Assembly (NCBI GenBank): GCA_028095005.1
Contig: CM051459.1
Coordinates: forward strand, 198,439,902-198,503,901
Reading direction: 5' to 3'
Source of the DNA: Rhynchospora pubera
Taxonomy: Eukaryota > Streptophyta > Magnoliopsida > Poales > Cyperaceae
Length of the DNA: 64,000 bases
How positions within the stretch are numbered: position 1 is the stretch's first letter; each line of letters begins with the position of its first letter. Positions 46,461 through 58,276 of the stretch are shown piece after piece. The notes under the pieces were generated by a model. It did not search any database. It saw nothing but the letters and a program-made list of their open reading frames with translations, and was not told the origin of the DNA. A program made the translations under genes and the position numbers.

Positions 46461-48420
46461 ATGGGAGCCTCCGAATCCATCCTCTCCAAACAATCTCCAG
46501 TTCAACAATCCCAGGTACTTCTCTCAATTCATAAGTACTCCTCCCTCTCCGTCGATTGAATTTTTTTTAACTAAACTCTCAGTATGTCCAATTTCAGTTC
46601 GTAGACGAGATAACTACAGTATCACAGAGGATCGAAGGGGTCGATCCATTGCTTGAACGAATCCGAGCTCTCAAAATTGTAAGCACCCTTGTTGGAATTT
46701 TTGAAATTTAGTCTAAAAAATAAGGTTAGAAGGAGCTATTTTGCTATGAGAATTTGTTATGATCTTCAAAAGGCAATCATGAATAATTTCGAAAAAGTAC
46801 TTCTCAAAATACACTTATCCTTGTTGAAGGATAAAGATGTGCAATTTGATTGTTTTCAAGGATTAATTAAGATGTTATCATTTTGTGTAGAGTCATTTAT
46901 GATTACTGAATCTGGTGTTTCAGGCAACTCCATTGCTTAAAAGTCCTCAATCTGAAAGCAGCTTGACAGATATCCTCTTGAAGAAACCATCTTCAGCCTC
47001 TGGTAAGAACAAGCGCTGAAAATAAAAAAAAAATGAAGTACTTATACACAATTCAAGTAGAGGACTTCAAATGTAGAAATCATAAATCACAGGAATAATC
47101 CTGGGGATATGTCAGCTTTTTTTGCTTTACCAGTTTCCCAATAGGAAAGATATCATGTGGTGTTGATTTCTTACCATATGTAGAGGTAGGCACCTGTACG
47201 ATGAAATTTTAATGAAACCTCGTATTACCACATAGAATTGACTAACTTAGAATGATTATATTTATAACTATTAATATGAAATTGCATTTTTTATGCCTGT
47301 TTCCTTTACTAGGTACGTTGGATCCAAATATTTTGTTAGAGCTTTTTTCTATATATCGTGAATGGCAAGAGAAGAAGGCCAAGAAAATAAGTCAAAAGCA
47401 GGTATCTTTTGCTGCTTCATTTTTTCTCCTTGTTCTTCTTTAGATGGGTTGGTCGCTGTTTTCTCAAACAACCAAGAACATGGCCAATTCAATAAGTATT
47501 GATACGACATTGTCAATATACTTTTATTGCCAGAAAGTTGCATAATTTTATTTCTTAGTTTGGTTTCAGTTTTCAGGAAAATAATTGTTTAAAATTGCCA
47601 GTTAGACCTTAAAATTAATTTAATAATTGATTAGTATCAAATTTGTCCTTTAGGAAGAATTGGAAAACAAAATAGAGACAGTAGATGCCTTGGCTGCTAA
47701 ACTTCTCCAAAGGTTTACCTATTCTGTTGCTGCCATGAGATCCACTTCCCAGAGCCTGGCCGAAGGTAATTTCACTCTATCTCACTATAGTTAGTAGATC
47801 ATACAAGGCAGTCTATTATGATGGGTTGGCAGCTTGTAAGCTCTGGACAAGGTTGTGGTTCTCATCGTAGGTCAAATGGCTTAGGTCCAAACCCTTAACT
47901 GTCAGGATATGGTCGTGTTTCAGTATTGCTGAACTGTAAAAAGTTTATTGGATTGATGGGCATGTCAATTCTGCTTCTTTTATGGACACTGGATAGTGGT
48001 GTATTCAAATGATACATTTGGATAGTGAAATATTATAAATACAGACAAAATAATGCCAAAGAGGTGGATTGGATCTGACCTCCAACCTGTTTTCACTTTA
48101 GTTGTTCTTACCTGGAACCTGTTATCCCTATAGTTGTTCTTACCTGGACCTGTTTGGTTAGGTTAATGTTTGCTATTTTTTTTTTCTCTGCTGCCTGTTT
48201 TGAATTACTTAAGTGTAATTATTTGGCAGTCTATCCATTACAAGTGGAAGTAGGAGAGCTGAAGGGAAGATTAAATGAAGTAATTAGCAACTGTGATGCA
48301 CTTTGCAAGAGGATTTCTTCTCTAGGACCAGAAGCCTTGGGTGCTACCGTAACTCCCTTTGCACCAAGCATTGCAAGGGAAGAGGAATCTAGTTTGCCAG
48401 ACGATGAACTAGAAGTCTAG
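46461..48420 (+). CDS. N-myristoylation-type coiled-coil protein, BORCS5-like
   Basis: Six exons join in frame into 201 aa: 46461-46514, 46598-46678, 46924-47002, 47313-47401, 47654-47765, 48230-48420, with GT-AG introns. The N-terminus MGASESILSK fits an N-myristoylation signal (Gly2, Ser6). Later parts are ATPLLKSPQSESSLTDILLK, LDPNILLELFSIYREWQEKK and a predicted coiled coil (about residues 100-175, EELENKIETVDALAAKLLQR through VGELKGRLNEVISNCDALCK). The family is conserved in plants. The layout (myristoylated start, PLL motif, LELFxxYxxWQ, coiled coil, late GPE..PF segment) resembles BORCS5/LOH12CR1, which tethers the BORC complex to lysosomes in animals. That link is my inference. An acidic tail (EEESSLPDDELEV) ends the protein. 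The 3' end faces the PIN1 gene. Confidence 0.85.
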
Positions 48421-48949
48421 AACTCCTAAATTCTGATGTTCAATAGTTATTTTTCTTAGTTTCCTTTTTTGCTTTCTATATCAAATGGACTCCAGATTAT
48501 GTATATGACTGCACTCCCAATTTTTTTTGAGGGGGTGACTTGAAAGAAATTTTAACAAGGTTATGCGCTCCTCGTTCAGAAATTATACTGCCCATTACAA
48601 GCAAAATTGGTGCCATATTACTTCGCTAGCCAAGCAGCCCTGCGACAGCTGTCATATATTGTAGTATTAGAGCAACATAAAGATATATCAAAGACTATAC
48701 CAAAACCTGATATAAAGAAAACAACAGAGAAAGGTCATGCCAATAATAATCTGAAACCAAATGTCAAGTGCCTTCTCGTCGCGAACCTAATAGAAATTTA
48801 TTTATTGAACTAATTCCATATAGGAGTCGATGTGGAGTTTGCAAATTAGTCAACATACAGCCTAAGTAGCAAACATATGCCCAGTAAAAAGAGGGCTTAG
48901 GCATCACAGAAAGAAGAAAATGAGCTCATGAATAACACTAAGTTTTGAA

Positions 48950-50810
48950 TCAAGCAGTACGGAGGATGATGTGAACCCCACTGTCAGTGTCAACAAGGCC
49001 ACTAATCTCACCAACCCCCAGTGCAAATGTTGCATCTTCAAATGGCTTTTGCATCTGCCCCCGTCCAAATTTACCTGTGTTTTCAAAAAATATTTTCAAA
49101 GTTACTGGTATTATCCATGTAAATTGAAACCGCTAAACCCCATTAACGTTGTATAGTCAATTCTGGTGTACTGGACCCACATGTATTGTCCCAGGACTAA
49201 ACTGGTACTACATTCTATTCTCATGCGGTAAATAAGAGCGAGTAAAGTCCGAATTAAGCCCCAAATCAAGTATGAAAAATTACTCTATCAAGGAGGAGAT
49301 GGTTCTAAACAAGTAAACTGGTAAAGTTAAATCAGAACTTCTGACAACACATAAGAGAACTTTCCTTTTCTGATTAATAATGTTGGCCAAAATAACACCT
49401 CAAAGACTCATACTTCAATTATCTTCTTCCTCTAGCAAATAAGTCCTAGCAACAACTCATGAACAAATGAAAGCAAAAGTCTCCAAAAAACAATGCTTCA
49501 GGCTATGGCACGATGATAATATGGTATTGCATTGCATAATTATTCCAATGTTAAATCACAGTAGCAATGCATGACACTCAAGTCCACAGAGCTAACAAGA
49601 AAAAAACAAAATGCTGCATGATATGTTTAGGTCGTATTAGCCTAATTATCCATGCTAGTGCTTCTCAAACCAGGTTAGGCTTTATTCAAATTAGAAGATG
49701 ACCTAAGAAGACTTCAACTATTACATTTCACTTCTCAGCTCAATTATCATACTTTGCAGAGACCCTGAAAAAGCACAAACCATTCACTGTAGGCATTGTC
49801 AAGTTCTACTTTTAAGCATTTATATCTCACCACAACAGTAGAGTTAAATAAAATAAGCTGATGCTATATTCAATCATACCAATTGACAAAGTATCAATGT
49901 TAAATAACCCAAGCCAACTCACTACATATATCTAACATTGTATTGAAATTTTTAGGCTGCACAAACAATACACCAAATCTTATAAGATATAACACTTCAT
50001 GGTTTGAGTTAAAGAATACATAATATCAGATCTTAGATCTAGCAAACTACAATCCATTGTACCATTTTTTTCCCCCAAAAATTCCAAAAGAGTCATAAGA
50101 AATTAGCTAAAAGCAAAACTATGTGCCTACTAGTTACATAGACATGTTCTATTATCTTGCAAAGAATCAATTAACCACTGCAACAACGCATAAGCCCATA
50201 ACTACCTTATTAGTAATAGGTAAAAAAAAAAAAAAAGATTTATACTATCTTGATATCTTGTTATAACTGTGGACATACTGTCTGGTTTAAATCTATGTGA
50301 TTCAAACCATATATAGTGTTGATATAACTCAAGCAAGCTTAAGCTGTACATCTGATACGAAAAGTTCTCTTCGATCAAGGTTGAAAACAAATTATGCATT
50401 ACCAAGACCCTAGATCGGAATATAAACCCTAAAGATCGTCAAATAGACACACAAAAACACACCTTTATAACAATTGTTCAATCGAATTTCACTTAATTGC
50501 GCAATAACCATCAAATCGACCTTAAACCCCATCATAAAACTAACCCCAACACAAAATCAGCGAGTACAAGTACAACGATCTTACCTAGATCGCCGCCTCG
50601 CTTGGCGGAGCTACAGTCAGAGTGAACAGAGGCGAGATAGGCGAACTTAGCGCGGCCAGAGACGATCTCCTCGCGCAGAGACTGAAGGCGCGCGGCCGCC
50701 GCCTCGCGGGTGGTGGCGGAGATGACGCGGCCGTCGGGATCCTTCCACGACGCCTTGCGCCTGGATCCCTCGTGCTTTATCAGAATGTGCGACGCTCTCA
50801 CCTCCGCCAT
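48950..50810 (-). CDS. PIN1: Pin1-type peptidyl-prolyl cis-trans isomerase (parvulin)
   Basis: Two exons, 50810-50585 and 49074-48950, join across a 1.5-kb intron into 116 aa. The start is MAEVRASHILIKHEGSRRKA, which has the parvulin HILIKHEGSRR active-site loop with the basic residues that bind phosphoserine/threonine-proline substrates. It continues with FAYLASVHSDCSSAKRGGDL (catalytic Cys and the SxCSSAKRGGDLG motif), then FGRGQMQKPFEDATFALGVG and DTDSGVHIILRTA. It lacks the WW domain found in animal Pin1, as do plant Pin1 proteins (Arabidopsis form 119 aa). The family isomerises pSer/Thr-Pro bonds and affects flowering-time and signalling proteins. The second-exon acceptor ACACAG/GTAAATTTGG was chosen because it alone keeps the frame. 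Upstream is a CT-rich leader. Confidence 0.95.
49075..50584 (-). other. Intron of the PIN1 gene
   Basis: The intron has consensus ends on the minus strand. Within it I see no nested gene or transposon ends. Confidence 0.8.
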
Positions 50811-53082
50811 TCTCTTCCTCTCTCTTTCTCTCTCCTCTTCTTCTCTCTGAGACTGATTAAGCGCAAATATAACAGGAACGAAAAGAGCCATATCTCCAGG
50901 GACAGGAATTTTAATATTCGATTAATGTTAATGTTTTTCAGCAGAATTTTATTTAAGAATTTTAGCTGGCATTTTGTAAGTTTGTTAATCTTAAATTTAT
51001 AGCTAACTAATGCTTAAAAAATTATCTTTATTTCTGTCAAGTGCTCTATATTGGTGACAATTAATATGACTTTGTATCTATCTATATAAATTTCTAATAA
51101 TGAATTTTTTTTATTTTATCTATACTTGTATGATTTAGTAATATATGGTGCCATAATTATAACATCATGATCAACAAGGTGACAAAAGTCTAATTGGTTT
51201 ATTACGTCGAAGTAAAAAATAACGTTGAGAACAAATTTTACAAATAATTTCATAACGTTTGCGAAACCTAAATTTTAAGTGTGTTAAATTTACACTAGGA
51301 TGCGGTTTTAATAGTTGATGTGTAATAATTCATAATTTTAGCCGAATTGACATAAGGGTATATTTTGCACAGCTTTTTATAGTAGTTAGGAATAAACTAA
51401 TAATATATGTTTCTGCTGATCTTAAAATTCAAATGAAAACTAAGGAAAATTTTTATCAATGACAAAAATGTCCCTCACAATTTTAAAAAAGACAAAATAT
51501 CCTCAGAAATTTTAAAAAGAGCATAACTATAGCGGTAATAGCATTACCGTTATAGCTCAGCCCTTTAGCGATAATGCTATTGTCGCTAATTGTCCAATTT
51601 TGGTCAAAAATTTTAAAAAGATCTTAAAATTTTTCGGAGGTCACTGAACTTTATATATTGTCCAATTTTAGTCACCAAACTTTAATTTGTCATTGGATAA
51701 TCCTTGAACTTCAATTTTGTCCAATTTTGATCATTCTGTCAGATCCCATCAAATTCCGTCTAATTGATACCGTTTGTGTGCAAATTTTGGGATGAGAATT
51801 AAAATAACTTCTCTCCTCTTCTCGTGAACCCTCTTCTTCTCTCTCAACCTATCTCTACAGAAACCTCTAGCTCCTTAATTTGCTTTTCTCAATCTCTCTC
51901 TCTCTATCGAAATTAAAACCTCCTTCGACCCTCTCTCTATCTCTCTCTACCGAAACCCTACCTCCTTCGACCCTCTTTTCTCCATCTCTCTCTCTCTCAA
52001 CCGAGATTAAACCTCCTTTGGTTGCAGAGGAGCTAGATGCTAAAAAGAATTTGTTATTAGGCACTGATTTGTAAAACATTTTGTGTCAGCAATTCACAAT
52101 AAAAAGAATTTGTTATTAGGACAATTGCAAAATGCAGCCATTAGTTGTGTCAGCATTTCAAATCGTGAAAATTACAGTGAAAAATGACACAAGACGAAAA
52201 ATGTGAGACATTTGTCCTATATGCTAGTATTAAACGATCAAGAGGAAAAACTGTTTTGTATATGGTCTCACATTCCTTCACGATATCTACTGGTATAAAA
52301 TGAATCAAAGGACAATTGCAAAATGCACTCTACTCATAATTCAATGTGTCAGCATATTTCAAAAAGCTAAGCCATTTTGGCCGCATGCTAAACAAATAAC
52401 GTTGATTAGTGCATCACTATGCATCTTTATTAACCTGCCTATCAAAATATTTTTAGTAAATCAAAATATTTGAATGTAAATATAATTACAAAAAGAAATT
52501 AATTACCGTAGCTCTGTATGCAACAGAGATGGTACCAACTGGTACAGGTACTGTATCAGCATCTTACTAAAGTAAGGAAGCAACAAAGAAGGAAAATAAG
52601 CATTAAAAGGAAATGTTCTATGATAAGGCAGATCTAATATATTTTTTTTTACTATTTGATCCTAGCTTCTTTTTGGTACTGTCATGGAGACATGTATACA
52701 ATACAGTGTTATCTATGTCTATGTATAATTCATAAAAGTTTGCATTATTATTATCCAAATTAAGCCCAAAAATGCTTTCCGTAGATAATCTTGCATTTTT
52801 CGTATTGTGAAAATGACTACAAAAATAGAAGTAGAATAAAAATAAAGTACATAATATAACCTTTGAAGTACATCTGCTGTACCAGTCTTGTATTCAACCT
52901 GTTTGTACTGGTGTCGCTAGTTAGTATGACATGTCTTGTGATACTGCATGGTCAATTAAAGCTTCTACTTGTACTAACTTGGTAGCCACTACCTAGTTCT
53001 CTAAAAAAAAAAAGCTTCTACTTGTACACTTCTACGAGTATGCTTGTTTATACCTTTTGTGCCTAATAAACAAAGTAATTTT

Positions 53083-53179
53083 GGTTTGTAGCTCAGCAAC
53101 AAATAGGCTGATAACAGCAAAGGACCATGCATCAGTGCAAATAAACATTGGGCACTTGGATGAGAACGAGATTTATACT
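53083..53179 (+). pseudogene. 40S ribosomal protein eS21 (RPS21) captured exon
   Basis: After a retained acceptor (TTTGGTTTGTAG) the plus strand reads SATNRLITAKDHASVQINIG followed by HLDENEIYTGQ. This is the conserved core of plant eS21, CSATNRLI.AKDHASVQ.N.GHLDE.G.YTGQ. The retained acceptor points to capture from genomic DNA or pre-mRNA, not mature mRNA. The rest of the 82-residue protein is missing, so it is non-functional. Confidence 0.9.
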
Positions 53180-53349
53180 GGCCAACAAAAAGTTTGCATT
53201 ATTATTATCCAAATTAAGATCCGTTTCAGAAATAAGCACGATTGACAAGGGTCAATAAGACTACCTACAATAAAGGATTGTTCAATTTAGCAGAGAGACA
53301 GAAATCAAGACGAGAGGATGCGATTTGGTAGGATTTCGGTAGAGATATA

Positions 53350-53517
53350 GGGGCCGTTTGGATCGCTTAGGAATTTGGGGAATTTGGGGAAGTTGCAATT
53401 TCTAAGAATAAATTTATTGGGAAGTGTGTAACTTTGTGAAAAGTTTGGATTATTTATAATAAATTTATAGTAGAAAGATGAAATTCCCCAAATTCCTTCT
53501 CCAATCCAAACATCCCC
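53350..53517 (+). mobile_element. Tourist-like MITE, copy E
   Basis: 168 bp, ends GGGGCCGTTTGGAT and ATCCAAACATCCCC, flanked by ATA (53347-53349 and 53518-53520). Contains the family core GGGAAGTGTGTAACTTTGTG. Confidence 0.85.
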
Positions 53518-53694
53518 ATAGCGATGGAGATGGAGGAGATGAGAGAGTTAGAGAAGGTCCGTGTTTGAGAGATTGAGAGTGTCTGGTATACTTTCACACT
53601 TCATCGCAGGAAGTGAGAGAGAGAGAGAGAGACAATATTTTTTATTTTAGATTCACTAGGTTCTGAGAGAGGCAAATAAAGTTAATTTTTCTTT

Positions 53695-54097
53695 GAGAAA
53701 TGCTAGAGTCCAATATATAGGACGGATGGACTCCGTCCAATACGATCGTTTTCACGTTTCTAAATTTTAAATAACCGATCCGAACCGTTCAATATGTTTT
53801 TCATATTGAAAACTTATAAGAAACCAATTTTTACATTTTTTCAAAATTTTTTACTATTTTTTTGACATTTTAGAAAATCGTTGATATTGGACGATTCATA
53901 ATGTTTATATCATGAATTTTAAAAAATACCAAAAAATAGTAAACAATTTCGAAAAAATGTAAAAATTGGTTTCTTGTAAGTTTTCAATATTGAGAGTAGA
54001 TTGAACGATTCGGATCGGTCATTTGAAATTTAGAAATGTGAAAACGATCGTATTGGACGGATCCATCCGTCCTATATATAGGATACTAGCATTTCTC
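53695..54097. mobile_element. Foldback Mutator-type MITE, 403 bp
   Basis: A near-complete palindrome with ends GAGAAATGCTAG and CTAGCATTTCTC, flanked by a perfect 9-bp duplication TTTTTCTTT (53686-53694 and 54098-54106). The arms carry TATATAGGACGGATGGA and CCGTCCAATACGATCGTTTT. No coding capacity. It sits inside the eS21-bearing element. Confidence 0.88.
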
Positions 54098-54573
54098 TTT
54101 TTCTTTTTAGATCAGATAGGTAAGAGAGAGACGAAGTAGATAAGATAGACGAGAGGAGGGTTTGATTCAGATCGCAAAATTTGCATCTAACGTCACCAAT
54201 TTAACAGAATTAATTGGGATAGTGATGGAGGGATTAAAATCGGACAAAATTAAAGTTTAGGGATTACCAAAGGACAAATTGAAGTTTGATGACCAAAAGT
54301 GAACAACTTATAAAGTTTAGTGACCTCTCAGAAAATTTACTTGTTTTTTTTTCCGGGGCTGACACCTTTGATTTTTTTTTTATTGCGCAACTTTTAGGAG
54401 GGTAATCATTATTAGTACGTTACATTAAATTTGTGCAGGTCTTTTTGTGTTTTTTTTTTGTCGGCACCTTTTTCATTTTTTTTTTGTTTTACATTTTTTT
54501 TTTACATTAAGCGTAAATAATGCTTGATATTTTTATATTGTAAATTAATGTTCATGGCTTAGTTACATCCATG

Positions 54574-55781
54574 TAGGGTTCTCCAAAATGACACGATACG
54601 ATACGACACGAGTACGGAACTAGCATGACACAATCGTATTATCGTGTCGTGTCATAATCGTGTCGTGTTAGCAATTTTAAAAAATTAACACGATTTGACA
54701 CGACACGACTAACACGCAACACGACATGAACACGAACTAACACGACACGAATATGACACGATAACACGAATTTAATTTTTAACATTACCAAAAATAGCAT
54801 CATAAACACACTTCTTCGTTTAAATTATTTTCCTACAAAATTATTTAATGTAATTTTATATCAAAATTTCAATTATAACCTTACTTTCTTTTTTAAAGTC
54901 TATTTATCTTTTTAAAAAAAAATTATTTTTTTAATCCGTTCAAATAATAAAGAAATGAATTAGCAAAAAAAATATAATCAACAATTAATCTGATAATTTT
55001 ATACTGATATATATATTGAATTTCTAAAATAGTGAAATCAACTGCAACTATATTTTTTTCTTCATTTTAATATTTTAAAATTTTTTAATAAATTGTTATA
55101 AAAAAATGAAGAAAAGTTTCTGACACGACTAACACAACGTGTCAATACGACACAACATGATCGTATCAGAATACGTGCTGTATTGCCACTTCTCACCACT
55201 CAGCACGACACGGCACGATTAAAAAAGTAGTTCGTGTCAACACGACACGACACGACACGACACACACAATTGGATCGTGCTAGAGTCTCGTGTCGTGTCG
55301 TGTCGTATTGACACGAACTACTTTTTTAATCATGTATACATATCAGTACAAAATTATCGGAATATTTTTGTTAAAATATTAATTGATGATTATATTTTTT
55401 TTCTAACTCATTTCTTTATTTTTATTGTTTGAACGGATTAAAAAATAAAATGTTTAATAAAATAAATAAACTTTTAAAAAAATACGGTTATAATTTAAAT
55501 TTTAATATAAAAATTAAATTAAATAATTTTTTAGGAAAATAATTTAAATGAAAGAGTGTGTTGATGATACTATTTTTGGTAATGTTAAACATTAAATTCG
55601 TGTTATCGTGTCATATTCATGTCGTATTGGTTCGTGATCGTGTCGTGTTGGTTCGTGATCGTGTCGTGTTGTGTCAAATCTTGTTAATTTTTCAAAATTG
55701 CCAACACGACATGATTATGACACGATAGGATAAAACGATTGTGTCGTGCTAATTCCGTACTCGTGTCGTGTCGTGTCATTT
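54574..55781. mobile_element. hAT-like element with CGTGTCGTGT subterminal repeats
   Basis: Ends TAGGGTTCTCCAAAATGACA and its reverse complement enclose two regions dense in ACACGACACGA / TCGTGTCGTGT. Short TAGGG ends with repeated subterminal motifs suit a hAT element. The neighbouring eight bases (CATCCATG and TATAGATG) do not match well. The flanks are themselves inverted because they are arms of the surrounding Mutator-like element, so the exact ends are uncertain. Confidence 0.6.
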
Positions 55782-56259
55782 TGGAGAACCCTATATAGAT
55801 GTAACTAAACCATGAACATTAATTTACAAAATTAATTTAAAATTACAATATAAAAATATCAAGCATTATTTGTAAAACAAAACAAAAAAAAATGTAAAAC
55901 AAAAATAATGGAAAAGGAGCGGACAAAAGGGAAAAAAAAAACCTGCGCAAACACAAAAAAAAAATCTGTGAGACGTACCCAAAAAAAAAATTGTTGTAGC
56001 GGAAATACTAAGGCTGGGGCTACAGCAGCACTGGTACATCAAAAACTGCACGAACACAAAAAACAAAAAAAGTCTGTCAGATGTGCAAAAAAAAAAAAGG
56101 ACTACAGCGGCAATTGTATTACCGCTATAAAGCTGGACTATTGTGGTAATACTATTGTCGCTATAGCTGTGCTCTTTTTAAAATTTCAGAGAATACTTTG
56201 TCTTTTTTAAAATTGTTAGGGGTATTTTTGCCTTTTATAAAAATTTTCCGAAAACTAAT

Positions 56260-57180
56260 CTAAGATATTTATTTTTATAAATTAAAACCTTGGCCGCATT
56301 TTAAAGTTTAAAATGCGGTAAAAAATAGAATCAATTTTTTTACACTGTTATTTAGATAAATTAAAAATGGTTTAAAAATTAAATATATTTGGAATTCTAA
56401 GGTAGTTCATGTCTAATCTATAGAAAAAAAAATTATCCCTTCATACGACATGCAATCTGAGTCATTTAATTTATCGTTGATCGATCAATCTAAATATATT
56501 CTAGAAGTTTATCCTTAAAAGTCGCATTGGCTTTTTAAAAATATTTTTTGGTTAAATATATTAAAAATAGTTGTACCAATCATCTAATATTGTTATTTAT
56601 ATATAAAGTAGATATAAAATAGATATATTGAAAATATATATATACTTTTATATATTGATAGATTTAATCATCAAAATTTATCAAATGACTGCGAAGCCGC
56701 CTCCCTCATTCATTTAAAATGAGTTTACCTGACCGAATCTTTACGACAGATATAAATGTAAATAATGATACTAAACCTCACAAAATTTTTACGTAAATAC
56801 TAAATAGTAATAATAGTTAAACATGTCACTAAATTCATGAGCTAATAATAATAATATAATCTTTCCTCGTAAAATTCAATATCAATTTTTTTATAAAAAT
56901 AAATTGAAGTTTTAATTCGGGAATGATGAGGTACATCAACCAGAGTTTATCATCCCATCATCACATATTTTTCTCTTTTTATTTTTGGAATACTTATTCA
57001 GCACGTCGCTCATTTCGTTTTTGTTTCTGTTGCTTGTCCATGTCGCTGATTTCTGTCAATCTGTCATCCAGTATGTACTCATCCCTCCCCTCCTAACATC
57101 TTTACTTCCCTCCTTCCCCCACTTCATGTCGACCCCCACCCCACCCCTCCCTCCCCCCCACCAATTGTCCTATAAAATAA
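56260..57180. other. Intergenic, no gene seen
   Basis: AT-rich sequence with a C-rich patch at 57076-57170. The frame at 56985-57224 is low-complexity and not supported. Confidence 0.5.
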
Positions 57181-57450
57181 TATCAATTGTCTTGTATACA
57201 AGAACAATTGATATCATTTTCTAAGACAATTAGAATGTATAAAAAACAATTGGTATTATTTTCTAAGACAATTAAGATGTATATAAGAACAACTGGTATT
57301 ATTTTCTAAAACAATAATTAAGATGTATATGAGGAAAATCAGTATTATTTTTAGGACAATTAAGATGTATATACGAATAATTAGTATTATTTTCTAGAAC
57401 AATTAAGATGTAGGACAATTAGTATCATTTTCTAGGACAGTTAGTATCGA
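57180..57450 (+). repeat. Minisatellite of about 43 bp, five to six units
   Basis: Units of the form ACAATTGGTATTATTTTCTA, then AGACAATTAAGATGTATATA, repeat. CTAAGAC-type landmarks lie at 57221, 57263, 57306, about 57350 and 57395, giving periods of 42-46 bp. Confidence 0.85.
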
Positions 57451-58276
57451 GAGGTGGGAGGCCAAGGTGATGTACGGGAGGATGAGTGTAGATGTCAAGA
57501 GGGGGTATGTAGACGCTGGGTACCCTGGCTACGGTGGGAATGGGATAAACACATGATTTATGGTGATGATGCTAAGGAGGTGTGGTGTTAAGCAATTTTG
57601 ATTTTAGTTCGAAAATAGAGAAAAAGAATTATGTAAAAATTTTACAGCTGCGAGAAACAAATTGGTTTAAACTTCATTTAAAATAAATTCGGAAGACGAT
57701 ATTTTTAAAATTATTATCTGCAATCTAAATGTTATTTAATTTTAAATTATGAATGATTGTGGTCGATCATAATTGAAAATGAACTGAAAAATTCCACGTA
57801 TGTTATAACCATCATAAGAAGAACTCGCAAGAGTGTAAACGCACTATAGCAAACATTACTAGTACTGCTAAAATCAAACGTCAAAAGACGTTTGAGCTCC
57901 ACAAATGTTGTTGAATTTCAATTTTCGAAATTACAACTATAAATCTGATCCGCTCAATTTTAAATTTTTTTAGAGATCAAATTTTATCTCTTTTTCAATT
58001 TTTTTTTTTTGAAGTTTAGAAAACCCTCATGGAATGTAAAAAATATAAAAATTTACTAATTTAGTCTTCAAGATAATTTTATTATGGAGATTATATTTAA
58101 CGATTCAGATTAGCTCCTCAAAACATTATAATCATTTTGGACAGGGTCGTTTCCGCATAAAGTCGTCCCCAATCCTAGGGTTTTAATTTCTCACACTGGG
58201 TCTGACGCCTCTTTCTGCCTCTCATTCGCATCTCTCTCGTTTCCTCTCGCTTTCTCCGATCTCCTTCTCTCACAAA

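Larger units (their letters stand above)
51622..54345. mobile_element. Pack-MULE-like element holding an eS21 exon, nested
   Basis: Inverted arms begin AATTTTTCGGAGGTCACTGAAC on the left (from about 51622) and read the same on the opposite strand at about 54345. They match over 150 bp or more (GTCACCAAACTTTAATTTGTC and its partner, then TTGATACC...GCAAATTTTG). Inside are a ribosomal protein fragment (53083-53179), internal direct repeats (for example AAGAATTTGTTATTAGG at 52042 and 52096, and GTTTGCATTATTATTATCCA at 52739 and 53191), a Tourist MITE and a foldback element. Long inverted repeats around a captured gene piece fit a Pack-MULE, but I could not fix its target duplication. Confidence 0.7.
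51444..56249. mobile_element. Mutator-like element, 4.8 kb, outer shell of a nest
   Basis: A perfect 9-bp duplication GAAAACTAA flanks it (51435-51443 and 56250-56258). The ends GGAAAATTTTTAT... are inverted. The right arm is long (about 55793-56249). The left arm is split: its outer part is 51444 to about 51600 and its inner part about 54345-54580. A second element (about 51622-54345) is inserted between, and a hAT-like element (about 54574-55781) sits at the centre. No transposase is visible. Confidence 0.88.

Noticed and set aside
51867..52079. Arg/Glu-rich and Ser/Leu-rich frames
   Set aside because: CT microsatellite-like sequence read on two strands; part of a transposon arm.
53057..53245. 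Functional small gene encoding an eS21-like protein
   Set aside because: The apparent start lies in intron-like sequence, and the reading frame leaves the eS21 sequence after about 31 residues; it lies inside a transposon.
55866..56210. Lysine-rich and phenylalanine-rich frames
   Set aside because: Products of A- and T-rich runs in the right arm of the Mutator-like element.
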